DNA of 7,343 bases from Chamaesiphon sp. (lineage in GTDB: Bacteria; Cyanobacteriota; Cyanobacteriia; Cyanobacteriales; Chamaesiphonaceae), in NCBI GenBank assembly GCA_026786125.1, contig JAJAYU010000378.1, positions 1 through 7,343 on the forward strand. The letters are read 5' to 3'. Every line of letters starts with the position of its first letter. Position 1 is the stretch's first letter. The translations under genes were made by a program, and so were the position numbers. The notes below the pieces were generated by a model. The model was given only the letters and a program-made list of their open reading frames with translations. It did not search any database and had not been told where the DNA came from. Below, piece by piece: positions 1-5,662 of the stretch.

Positions 1-1099
1 CAGCTAGGGTAATAATCCATAATATGGTGGTATCGATCGCCCCATAATAAGGCGCAGAGGGAATTTGCCCCAGTTGGGCCAGTTCGCCCCGCCGCAGCTC
101 ATGCAAAATCTTGCCTGGTTGAGCATCTTGCCAGTCGTTTGTTGTTTCTGCTTGCAGTTGGGCTAATTTACACAGTGTGCCCTGGGCGAGGTTGGGGGCG
201 ACAGACATAGTTTGCAAACTAGCAATCAACGGATCGCGCCCAAACACAGCCACAAACCAGGGAATCCCCGCCGCTGGAATCCAGACAGTATTTTCGCCAT
301 CTACAGGTATTCTCAGGGCAGCTAAGTCGGTTAGAGCTTGCTGATAGGTTTGCTCGACTTGGCGATTCGACGAGCGGAGCTGAGTTGCCAACTCCAAATA
401 GCTAGCCATCTGTTCGCCTGCTGGTGTTACATCAGTTGCCGCATCCAGATGTTTTGGTACCAGCTCTTCGCCATCTACCAAGGCGATAAAGTCAATACAG
501 CTATGCCAAGCACCCCCAGGATCGAGGGCAATATCGAACACCAATCGACCATTAGAATAGCGCGGCGGCGAACTTGCACCTTCAGATTGAATCCGGATCC
601 CTCTGGTAAATCCGCCGTTACGATAAGTATTAGTTAATGCATCGTTTCCCCAAGTTGTTTCCATCCGGCCCTGGGTGATTAACTTTTTAGCTTTGATTCG
701 GGAAAGATCGACAAAATCCGATCGAATCTCCAGCATCAGTTGAATTTCGACCCGCTCTTGATGATGATTTACCAAGTCGATATCTTCGTGCATTCCGCCC
801 ATAATATCGCGGCGGACACTGATTAATAATTTATTTGCAGGTACGATGCCTGTTGTTGTTAATAACTTGAGATTGGTAAATTCATAGCGTGCCACTCGAT
901 GAGTAATATTACTCGAAGTCAGGGGGGTTAGGGGTTGTCTATCGATCGAGATTTCGTAGAAAGAAATCAATCGTGTATCCAACACAAAAAAGCCCTGAGC
1001 GCGGTGGTCATCGATCGATCCATCGGCAGCAGTCAGCAGGAATGAGCCGCCGTCATTAATTGTAATTTGTCCGGTAACAAGCGAAATTTTTGCTGACAT
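1..1099 (-). CDS. Glycogen debranching / amylo-alpha-1,6-glucosidase-like enzyme, N-terminal 366 residues (3' end outside window)
   Basis: Reading the minus strand from ATG at 1099 gives an uninterrupted frame to the window edge, beginning MSAKISLVTGQITINDGG. Residues about 10-210 look like the beta-rich N-terminal domain of bacterial debranching enzymes (GDE_N_bis type: GFFVLDTR at 37-44, RRDIMGGMHEDI at 96-107). From about 245 the (alpha/alpha) hydrolase domain starts, with the family signatures PWFVAVFGRD at 280-289, KILHELRRGE at 330-339 and YYGAIDTT at 351-358. Members are usually around 650-750 residues, so about half is missing here; this is a window cut, not a broken gene. Expected role: hydrolysis of alpha-1,6 branches or related alpha-glucosides in the cytoplasm, though many members of this group (also annotated as MGH1-like glycoside hydrolases) have no proven substrate. 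A GGAG at 1113-1116, 13 bases before the ATG, is an acceptable though distant Shine-Dalgarno. The gene begins 20 bases after the crtW stop, implying cotranscription. Confidence 0.88.
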   Translation of the reverse strand, partial: MSAKISLVTGQITINDGGSFLLTAADGSIDDHRAQGFFVLDTRLISFYEISIDRQPLTPLTSSNITHRVARYEFTNLKLLTTTGIVPANKLLISVRRDIMGGMHEDIDLVNHHQERVEIQLMLEIRSDFVDLSRIKAKKLITQGRMETTWGNDALTNTYRNGGFTRGIRIQSEGASSPPRYSNGRLVFDIALDPGGAWHSCIDFIALVDGEELVPKHLDAATDVTPAGEQMASYLELATQLRSSNRQVEQTYQQALTDLAALRIPVDGENTVWIPAAGIPWFVAVFGRDPLIASLQTMSVAPNLAQGTLCKLAQLQAETTNDWQDAQPGKILHELRRGELAQLGQIPSAPYYGAIDTTILWIITLA

Positions 1100-1119
1100 G
1101 GATATATATTTACTCCGTA

Positions 1120-1923
1120 TTATTTTTCTATTCTCTCCCCTTTCCAATGGCAGGGCTGGGGTGGTGCATTGAGCGTAGCCGAAATGTGGGGTAAAGAGAC
1201 TTGGCGCACAGATGGCAGGTCATACCATGCCAGCCAGGGGTACTCGTGATGTTCCCAGTGATAGCCAAAGTGATAGCAGGTTAAAAATGACCAAATCGGC
1301 GGATAATTGCTACTGACGGCCTGATGAGAATTTTCAGCATCGATCCCGCGATGGGGTAAATAAGTACCAAAGAAAAATAACTGAATCGTACTCAGAAAGA
1401 TCGGCAAAATCCAGAATAGAAATACATTGACAACAGGAATATGAAGCCCGAAGTGTAGCGCAATAAAAATTGTACCTAACCCAATAAATTGAATAATTAT
1501 TTGCCGAAGATCTAGGTATCCTTTCATAAATTTCAGATACCAAACAAAGCTATTCCCCTCATGAAAATCAGGATCTTTTATCTGCGCAGGATAACGGTGA
1601 TGTTGCCAATGATTGACAGTAAGTTTTTGATAGTCTAGAAGTGCGTATAATGTGACGGCAAATTGACCGATCGCATCATTTAGTTTACGGTTGCTCAAAA
1701 ATATAGATCCGTGGATGGCATCATGAGCGACAATAAATAGTCCTGTTTGGATAAATGTTCGCCCTAAAATGCCAAGTAAAATCCATACAGGTGATAACTG
1801 ATAAATATCTATAAATGATAGAAATCCTAGACTACCGATCCAAACGATCGCGATCGTCGTCGCAACCAGCAGTCCTTTCCCTGAAAACCCTTGTTGTTTA
1901 TGCTGCACGGAGTTCTTTCTCAT
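1120..1923 (-). CDS. crtW: CrtW-type beta-carotene ketolase (4,4'-oxygenase), 267 aa
   Basis: A membrane di-iron desaturase-superfamily protein that introduces keto groups at C4/C4' of beta-ionone rings (beta-carotene to echinenone/canthaxanthin). From the sequence: hydrophobic segments near 17-38, 45-65, 85-97, 141-160 and 165-186; histidine boxes HDAIH (67-71), HWQHH (105-109), and a C-terminal HFGYHWEHHEYP (218-229) preceded by FGTYLPHR (185-192). The last two motifs are characteristic of CrtW ketolases rather than acyl-lipid desaturases. The length fits cyanobacterial CrtW proteins of roughly 260 residues. I chose the ATG at 1923 because it leaves about 16 residues before the first hydrophobic segment, as in known family members. 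The frame is open to an ATG at 1989, but that start would overlap the upstream gene by 92 bases. No Shine-Dalgarno precedes 1923; the start lies inside the end of the upstream small gene, so translational coupling is likely. The C-terminal tail after residue 240 is Pro/His-rich and less conserved in appearance. Confidence 0.93.
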   Translation of the reverse strand: MRKNSVQHKQQGFSGKGLLVATTIAIVWIGSLGFLSFIDIYQLSPVWILLGILGRTFIQTGLFIVAHDAIHGSIFLSNRKLNDAIGQFAVTLYALLDYQKLTVNHWQHHRYPAQIKDPDFHEGNSFVWYLKFMKGYLDLRQIIIQFIGLGTIFIALHFGLHIPVVNVFLFWILPIFLSTIQLFFFGTYLPHRGIDAENSHQAVSSNYPPIWSFLTCYHFGYHWEHHEYPWLAWYDLPSVRQVSLPHISATLNAPPQPCHWKGERIEK

Positions 1924-2131
1924 TGAGCAATACCATTGTTTCTGCACCCACTCTACCAAAAGTTGGCTCTCTACCTTGTGGCATCTCAACTAAATACTTC
2001 CAAGTTCCGCCTTCAAAATTAGAGCTTCGCACAAGTCCTTCCCCACCGATAAAGCTTACTCTTCTATTTTGCTCGTATAGTCTTTCCAGTGGAGAATTTA
2101 AGACATGTGGCTCGATTTTTGTTTTTATCAT
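1898..2131 (-). CDS. Small conserved-looking protein of unknown function, upstream of and overlapping crtW (77 aa)
   Basis: I do not recognise a named family. The protein begins MIKTKIEPHVLNSPLERLYE and continues with a Gly- and aromatic-rich core (FIGGEGLVRS at 27-36, GGTWKYLVEMPQG at 41-53, FGRVGAETMVLL at 58-69). The alternating hydrophobic/polar pattern suggests a small beta-barrel, possibly SH3-like (inference). No signal peptide or membrane segment is visible. It is read as real for three reasons: composition is protein-like throughout, the frame lies directly upstream of crtW on the same strand, and its last 26 bases (1898-1923) overlap the crtW start out of frame, typical of coupled genes. 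Only a weak GGA about 13 bases upstream precedes the ATG. It may simply share the crtW/debranching-enzyme transcript; a partnership with CrtW is speculation. Confidence 0.72.
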   Translation of the reverse strand: MIKTKIEPHVLNSPLERLYEQNRRVSFIGGEGLVRSSNFEGGTWKYLVEMPQGREPTFGRVGAETMVLLNEKELRAA

Positions 2132-2339
2132 GGGTCGTACAGTTCCAGTTTACGGTTGATTTTTTATTGCAAAAATATCTATGTTCACGCCTATGTTATT
2201 TGGCACCTACTTTTATAATATCAAACCGAGCCAATATCTTGATCTCTCGATTGACTGATTAATATCTACCTCTTTGGAGTGATGTCGATCAAGAAAAATC
2301 TGTATATAATAATTAGTAATAATCTATCAACCAGTTATT
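2132..2339. promoter_or_regulatory. AT-rich divergent intergenic region between the crtW unit and a small plus-strand ORF
   Basis: This 208-bp gap separates divergently read genes and must hold any promoter for the minus-strand small protein-crtW unit and for the plus-strand ORF at 2340. Two perfect TATAAT hexamers occur on the plus strand, at 2214-2219 and 2305-2310. Neither has a convincing -35 box about 17 bases upstream. The second would give a short leader of about 23 bases for the 2340 ORF. No clear minus-strand promoter or operator could be picked out by eye. Confidence 0.35.
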
Positions 2340-2561
2340 ATGTCCAGCGAAAGACAGCTCCAAGATCGAGGAAAATCAGCTCAAGAGGACTCTTTGGGGA
2401 TTGAAGATGCACGAAAAATACCAGCACAGACGATCGTCCCAAACTTAACAACGGATTCAGATTCACAAGACGATTTGGAACATCTGCAACGGGTAGAGTT
2501 ACTCACTAAAAAGCTACAGGACGATCTTAATTCCGTTGATACTAATGCGACAGTTGATTAA
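2340..2561 (+). CDS. Small acidic hydrophilic protein, hypothetical (73 aa)
   Basis: The product starts MSSERQLQDRGKSAQEDS and is rich in Asp, Glu, Gln and Ser, with no membrane segment or cysteine. Residues about 43-65 (DDLEHLQRVELLTKKLQDDL) have heptad-like leucine spacing and could form a short coiled-coil helix; the rest looks disordered. In favour of a real gene: base composition jumps to near 45-50% GC inside the frame against very AT-rich flanks, and a TATAAT lies about 30 bases upstream. Against: no Shine-Dalgarno precedes the ATG and I recognise no family. A repeat element begins right at its TAA stop (see repeat entry). Function unknown. Confidence 0.5.
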   Translation: MSSERQLQDRGKSAQEDSLGIEDARKIPAQTIVPNLTTDSDSQDDLEHLQRVELLTKKLQDDLNSVDTNATVD

Positions 2562-2567
2562 TTAATT

Positions 2568-2639
2568 GATAATTGATATTTGAGAATTGATAATTGGGTT
2601 TTAAGATGAGCATCTAAATCCCTACTGTTTATTAATAAT
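2568..2639 (+). repeat. Heptamer repeat (gataatt) plus conserved tail, copy 1
   Basis: Four consecutive 7-base units (gataatt, gatattt, gagaatt, gataatt) occupy 2568-2595. A unique tail beginning ggttttaagatg follows. Aligned without gaps, 2589-2639 matches 6053-6103 at about 36 of 51 positions, with 18 of the first 20 identical, so the two are diverged copies of one element rather than chance AT-rich sequence. The array starts within a few bases of the stop codon of the preceding small ORF. Heptameric short tandem repeats are known in cyanobacterial genomes; the tail shared by two copies is what is notable here. Confidence 0.72.
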
Positions 2640-2683
2640 CACTAAACTTAGTCTGATTCTTGAAAAGTGGTACATTTTTAATA

Positions 2684-3187
2684 CTAGAGATGTTCGAGTT
2701 TGTTCTGAATATAGAGAGCAATTATTTGGGGAGATGTTTCTGTCTGAACTGGAATGATCGTCGCTTCATCTGCTGTTGGTTCCTCTAAAGTTGCTAGCTG
2801 GCTGAGTAGCAGCTTCGGCGACATAAAATGTCCTTGCCGTTGCTCGATCTGCATTTCAAGTAACTCTGGAGCTACTTTGATATAGACAAAATGGATAGAT
2901 GATAAATTAGCTTGAGCGAGCTGTGATCGATACGCTTTTTTAAGTGCAGAGCAAGCCCAGATAGTCTGCTCACCCTGCTGGACTTGGCTAGCAATTACTT
3001 GGCTCAAAGCACTCAACCAGGGTAGGCGATCTGCATCGGTTAGCTGCTCACCGCGAGACATCTTGGCAATGTTTTCCGGTGAATGATAATCATCCGCATC
3101 TAAGAAAGAATAGCCTGTCAGCACACTCAAGGCTCGGCCGATGCTAGTTTTTCCACTACCACTAACGCCGATTAAAATTATGACCAT
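2684..3187 (-). CDS. gntK: Gluconokinase (D-gluconate to 6-phosphogluconate), 167 aa
   Basis: A small P-loop kinase of the GntK family that phosphorylates gluconate with ATP, feeding 6-phosphogluconate into the oxidative pentose phosphate or Entner-Doudoroff route in the cytoplasm. Signatures in order: Walker A GVSGSGKTS (7-15), DADDYHSPENIAKM (30-43), DADRLPWL (51-58), CSALKKAYR (79-87), RQGHFM (117-122) and LLLSQLATLEEP (126-137). All are diagnostic of gluconokinase rather than shikimate or adenylate kinase. Length is normal for the family (about 160-175) and the protein looks complete. No clear Shine-Dalgarno precedes the ATG at 3187. It lies 46 bases downstream of the 232-residue gene on the same strand, so the two could be cotranscribed. 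It converges with the 73-aa ORF across a repeat-containing gap that shows no obvious terminator. Confidence 0.93.
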   Translation of the reverse strand: MVIILIGVSGSGKTSIGRALSVLTGYSFLDADDYHSPENIAKMSRGEQLTDADRLPWLSALSQVIASQVQQGEQTIWACSALKKAYRSQLAQANLSSIHFVYIKVAPELLEMQIEQRQGHFMSPKLLLSQLATLEEPTADEATIIPVQTETSPQIIALYIQNKLEHL

Positions 3188-3233
3188 CTGATTTTAGTAG
3201 CTAGATTGTATTACGATCAACTGAACTTTCCAG

Positions 3234-3932
3234 TCAGCACCCATACAGATCTATAAAGTGCTTGAAAAGCTGCATCGTTTTATTTTCAGAAATTTTCCTG
3301 TATCTAACTATATGATTAATATTGCTCTGAGCTAATGTATTAAGATAAGGCAGATCTTCAAATAAAGTTAGACAACAAGCACAGTGTAATAATATTTGCA
3401 AAATTGGCTTGGGGAACAAGATCGCACTGTAAATATCGATAAATAACTTGTGGGCATTATTGCCAAGTGGTAAAACATTGAAAATTATTGCAATATTTCG
3501 ACCATTGTAGACTGGGATATTCAGTTCAATTGTATATGGAGTATGTAAAGTCAACTCTACCTCTACAACATGCTGTCTCCAAATTTTCAAGATATTGAGC
3601 GTTGGGTTCAGGGTTGTGTCAAATTTAAGACTGCCTCCAGTCGCTGTTTTTTTAAGTTGACCGATGCTCCCAATCTTTAATCCCTTGAGGCTAAAATTGT
3701 GAACTGATTCTAAATGCTTTAAATTCAACAGATGATAGATCTGACAAATATATGGAATCGGTAAAACATAAGATTGGCTGATGATATGATGTTTGTTTAG
3801 CTGAAGCATTCTCTCTTCTGTATGGCGGAGATAAGCTTCGTCTGGAGGTGCGATCGCATCAAGCTTATAATATTTAATTGTGCTAATACTTTTCGCTTGC
3901 AGGCTTTCAATTCTCACTTTTGTCGTTGTCAT
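3234..3932 (-). CDS. Protein of unknown function, cyanobacterial-type (232 aa)
   Basis: Not recognised as a characterised family. It begins MTTTKVRIESLQAKSISTIK. The densest block is residues 60-200: YHLLNLKHLESVHNFSL (66-82), then an alternating beta-strand-like region (LKFDTTLNPTLNILKIWRQ 102-120, VEVELTLHTPYTIELNIPVY 123-142) and IIFNVLPLGNNAHKLFIDIY (149-168). A hydrophobic helix containing HCACC (183-187) follows, then LFEDLPYLNTL (190-200). The strand-rich core followed by a helix could fit a START/SRPBCC-like fold, perhaps akin to the C-terminal part of some oxygenases, but no Rieske or mononuclear-iron motif is present, so this is only a guess. No signal peptide or Shine-Dalgarno was seen. 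The gene is more AT-rich than most neighbours. The gluconokinase gene follows after 46 bases; hli lies 175 bases upstream across hairpins. Confidence 0.8.
   Translation of the reverse strand: MTTTKVRIESLQAKSISTIKYYKLDAIAPPDEAYLRHTEERMLQLNKHHIISQSYVLPIPYICQIYHLLNLKHLESVHNFSLKGLKIGSIGQLKKTATGGSLKFDTTLNPTLNILKIWRQHVVEVELTLHTPYTIELNIPVYNGRNIAIIFNVLPLGNNAHKLFIDIYSAILFPKPILQILLHCACCLTLFEDLPYLNTLAQSNINHIVRYRKISENKTMQLFKHFIDLYGC
3850..3857. repeat. HIP1 octamer GCGATCGC
   Basis: One exact copy of the highly iterated palindrome GCGATCGC lies inside the 232-residue gene. Partial forms (CGATCG) recur across the window, for example the doubled CGATCGCGATCG at 1845-1856 inside crtW and one at 4554-4559. 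This supports a cyanobacterial origin; no specific function is inferred. Confidence 0.85.
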
Positions 3933-4005
3933 AGCTATTAAGCCAAAGTCATAAGTAGGTTTTTAAAACGTCTATAACTGCATCAACCAATGAATTTAAA
4001 GCTAA

Positions 4006-4034
4006 GGGAGCATAAGATTTAACCCCATGCTCCC
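4006..4034 (-). terminator. Hairpin in the hli to 232-aa-gene spacer, candidate terminator
   Basis: GGGAGCAT (4006-4013) and ATGCTCCC (4027-4034) form a perfect 8-bp inverted repeat with a 13-base loop. Read on the minus strand, it is followed by TTAGCTTTAAATT, which is only partly T-rich, so it is at best a moderate intrinsic terminator for the hli transcript. It could instead be an mRNA-stabilising or processing hairpin. It lies about 75 bases before the start codon of the next minus-strand gene. Confidence 0.5.
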
Positions 4035-4056
4035 CTAAATACCTAATTTTATCGAT

Positions 4057-4099
4057 GCTCTGACACCGACCAAACTTGCAGAGCGAGAGTAGTCGGTGT
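4057..4099 (-). other. Interleaved inverted repeats just after the hli stop codon
   Basis: ACACCGAC (4063-4070) pairs perfectly with GTCGGTGT (4092-4099), an 8-bp stem with a 21-base loop. GCTCTG (4057-4062) pairs with CAGAGC (4079-4084), a 6-bp stem. The two pairings interleave, so in RNA they are either mutually exclusive hairpins or a knotted arrangement. The connection between the 3' arms of the two stems is zero bases on the minus strand, which makes a simple pseudoknot sterically doubtful. The element begins about 8 bases after the hli stop and has no T-run after it. Confidence 0.45.
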
Positions 4100-4107
4100 G
4101 AGTAGAT

Positions 4108-4311
4108 CTAGCGCACAGCTACACTTGCGTAGTGCATCAAATTATAGAAGTGCAGAACGCCCTCACCAGACAACCATTCGGTTAGAAGGGCAGCCATAAA
4201 TCCGAGCATTGCAAACCGACCATTCCAGAGTTCAGCCTGGGGCGTAAATCCCCACTGCCAATCGTTGCGATCTTTATTGTTTAAAGCGATTTCTTTAGTA
4301 GATGTTGTCAT
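4108..4311 (-). CDS. High-light-inducible protein (Hli/Scp), one-helix chlorophyll-binding protein, 67 aa
   Basis: Small thylakoid protein of the light-harvesting-like family. Hli proteins bind chlorophyll and carotenoid and protect photosystem II assembly intermediates and chlorophyll-synthesis enzymes under light stress. The diagnostic motif is plain: ELWNGRFAMLGF at residues 27-38 (Glu27, Asn30 and Arg32 being the expected chlorophyll-binding and salt-bridge residues), inside a single membrane helix of about 30-49, followed by LSGEGVLHF (47-55). A polar N-terminal stretch, DRNDWQWGFTPQ (14-25), precedes it as in typical Hlips. I chose the ATG at 4311, which has GGA about 10 bases upstream and gives a normal length. 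The frame is open to 4359, but that adds an atypical 16-residue leader. The C-terminal tail YNLMHYASVAVR is slightly longer than in many members. It is divergent from the hemerythrin-like gene. Confidence 0.93.
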   Translation of the reverse strand: MTTSTKEIALNNKDRNDWQWGFTPQAELWNGRFAMLGFMAALLTEWLSGEGVLHFYNLMHYASVAVR

Positions 4312-4601
4312 GATGGTTATTCCAAATCTTGTTGTGTAGAGAACTAGACTGGTCAGCAACAGTAAAGCTTACTTTCGCTGTTTGAATGGCTAGGCGTATT
4401 TTTACATTTCCTAGCTAACTTACCAACCTGCCACAATTCTATCGATTCGTTACATATGTTAACGTCTCTCAAATGGGTGAGTTCTCAGATCTTGCGAATA
4501 TACAATTTGAGGGATGGGTTATCCTAGTCGATATTTTATCTTGAGGTTAAGAGCGATCGTTGACCAACAGGGAACGCTCGGTAAACAAGGGAGGATATAC
4601 C
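4312..4601. promoter_or_regulatory. Shared divergent control region of hli and the hemerythrin-like gene
   Basis: 290 bp without a gene, containing the 5' regions of two divergently read genes. At 4448-4464 is the near-palindrome CGTTACATATGTTAACG (arms CGTTA/TAACG around CATATG plus one extra T). It includes GTTACATA, one half of the paired TTACA-type HLR1 motif bound by the response regulator RpaB upstream of many hli genes; the second half is degenerate. A separate TTTACATT, resembling an HLR1 half, lies at 4401-4408. The palindrome sits at the midpoint between the two start codons (about 138 bases from each). No -10/-35 pair was convincing on either strand. Confidence 0.4.
4589..4594 (+). 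promoter_or_regulatory. Shine-Dalgarno GGGAGG fixing the hemerythrin-like gene start
   Basis: GGGAGG at 4589-4594 lies 7 bases before the ATG at 4602. This near-perfect ribosome binding site decides for that start over the in-frame ATG at 4560, which has none. Confidence 0.85.
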
Positions 4602-5630
4602 ATGTCTATTGCTATTGAAGATTCCAAGCGCACAGCAATTGCCTGTAAGCTAGCCGATATCAAAGAAGTGCAAAACTTACTTATTGCTAATGAAGAGAAA
4701 TTGATGTCCAGTTGTAGCGACCAGGAAATTCGCGACAGGCTCGGACACATGTTAGCAGACGATCGCAAAAATCTAGGTATTTTAGATACCGTCAGCGTTC
4801 AATATGGTGTCCAGGGTAAGCCCCATGAAACAGTCACCATGATGGTAGAGAAGATCGGTCAGTTAATGGATGGATCTGAGCTGTCATTATATGAAAAAGT
4901 CTCTCAGCATGAATTACTAAAACACCAGCAGTTTATGTCAGGTGTTCTGGTTCATAAAGCTGCTCAAGTCGTCGGTGCCGATGTAGAAGCTGCCATTACA
5001 CCCTTGAATACGCTCAATTTTGAGAACCGCGCACACCAAGAACAACTCAAAGGTGTACTCGAAATTCTGGGTGTACGCGAACTAACTGGACAAGAACCAC
5101 AGCAAGGATTGTGGGCACGAGTTCAAGATTCTGTGGCTGCACTTTCAGGTATTGTTGGCAGTGCTGTGACGCAAACTAGCGATAAATCTGACATGAGCAT
5201 CGAAGACATAATTCGCATGGATCATAACAAAGTTAGTATGCTATTTATGCAAATTGAAAAAAGCAATGATCCCCAAAAAATCGAAGAGTATTTTGGACAA
5301 ATCTACAAGGATCTATCTGTTCATGCAGAAGCAGAGGAACAAGTTGTTTATCCTGCCGTGCGCTCGTTTTATGGAGACACCCAAGAACTATATGACGAGC
5401 AAGCCGAGATGAAAGTGATGCTAGCAGATCTGAAATCTTCAAGTGCTTCAGCCGCTGATTTTAAGTCTAAAGTTGAGCTTTTGAAAACAGCAGTAATGGA
5501 TCACGTTCGCCAAGAGGAAAGCACCATGTTTGCGGCGATTCGGAGTAACTGTAACGATGCCCAGCAAGAACGACTAGCTACCCAGTTCAAGAGTGCAAAA
5601 AGTAAGCTGCAAGAGCAACTTGCTGCGTAA
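4602..5630 (+). CDS. Two-domain hemerythrin-like (HHE cation-binding) protein, 342 aa
   Basis: The C-terminal domain (about 198-315) is a hemerythrin/HHE four-helix bundle. Candidate iron ligands are His208 in RMDHNK, His241 and Glu245 in HAEAEEQVVYP, and His301 and Glu305 in DHVRQEESTMF. The third helix reads YDEQAEMK (264-271), with Gln267 where many HHE proteins have the EH histidine, so the metal site may be altered or use other ligands. The N-terminal half (1-160) is all-helical, with scattered Glu/His (Glu31-Glu32, His49, Glu98, His103, His108, His118, Glu129, His145), reminiscent of ferritin-like bundles; I do not recognise it precisely. A linker rich in Ala/Gly/Val/Ser (175-197) joins them. 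The protein is probably cytoplasmic, with no signal peptide. Proposed roles for such proteins are O2/NO/H2O2 or iron sensing or storage; for this one that is inference. It is divergent from hli, suggesting stress-linked expression. A strong hairpin follows the stop. Confidence 0.88.
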   Translation: MSIAIEDSKRTAIACKLADIKEVQNLLIANEEKLMSSCSDQEIRDRLGHMLADDRKNLGILDTVSVQYGVQGKPHETVTMMVEKIGQLMDGSELSLYEKVSQHELLKHQQFMSGVLVHKAAQVVGADVEAAITPLNTLNFENRAHQEQLKGVLEILGVRELTGQEPQQGLWARVQDSVAALSGIVGSAVTQTSDKSDMSIEDIIRMDHNKVSMLFMQIEKSNDPQKIEEYFGQIYKDLSVHAEAEEQVVYPAVRSFYGDTQELYDEQAEMKVMLADLKSSSASAADFKSKVELLKTAVMDHVRQEESTMFAAIRSNCNDAQQERLATQFKSAKSKLQEQLAA

Positions 5631-5662
5631 GCTAAATATCAGGTCTCACACTTAAACATTTT

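Noticed and set aside
338..637. Plus-strand open frame of 99 codons
   Set aside because: It lies wholly antisense inside the debranching-enzyme gene, which has clear family motifs; no ribosome site and unconvincing composition.
1924..1989. Longer crtW start at 1989
   Set aside because: It adds 22 residues not expected for CrtW and would overlap the upstream gene by 92 bases; the 1923 start fits the family better.
1815..2159. Plus-strand open frame of 114 codons
   Set aside because: Antisense to crtW and the 77-aa gene, Ser-rich shadow translation, no Shine-Dalgarno.
2568..2595. Possible CRISPR-like or direct-repeat array
   Set aside because: Units are 7-base AT-rich tandem repeats without spacers, so they are short tandem repeats, not CRISPR.
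2640..2653. Small palindrome ACTAAACTTAGT as gntK/73-aa terminator
   Set aside because: A 5-bp AT-rich stem with a 2-base loop and no T-run is too weak to call.
4057..4099. Functional H-type pseudoknot or riboswitch
   Set aside because: The topology is interleaved, but the zero-base connection between the two 3' arms makes a true pseudoknot unlikely, and no known riboswitch core is visible; reported only as inverted repeats.
4312..4359. Longer hli start at 4359
   Set aside because: It gives an atypical 16-residue hydrophobic leader; the ATG at 4311 has a better-placed GGA and a normal Hli length.
4560..4601. In-frame upstream ATG of the hemerythrin-like gene, and the antisense frame at 4547-4768
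   Set aside because: The GGGAGG at 4589-4594 points to the ATG at 4602; the added residues include the ribosome site itself. The antisense frame is a shadow.
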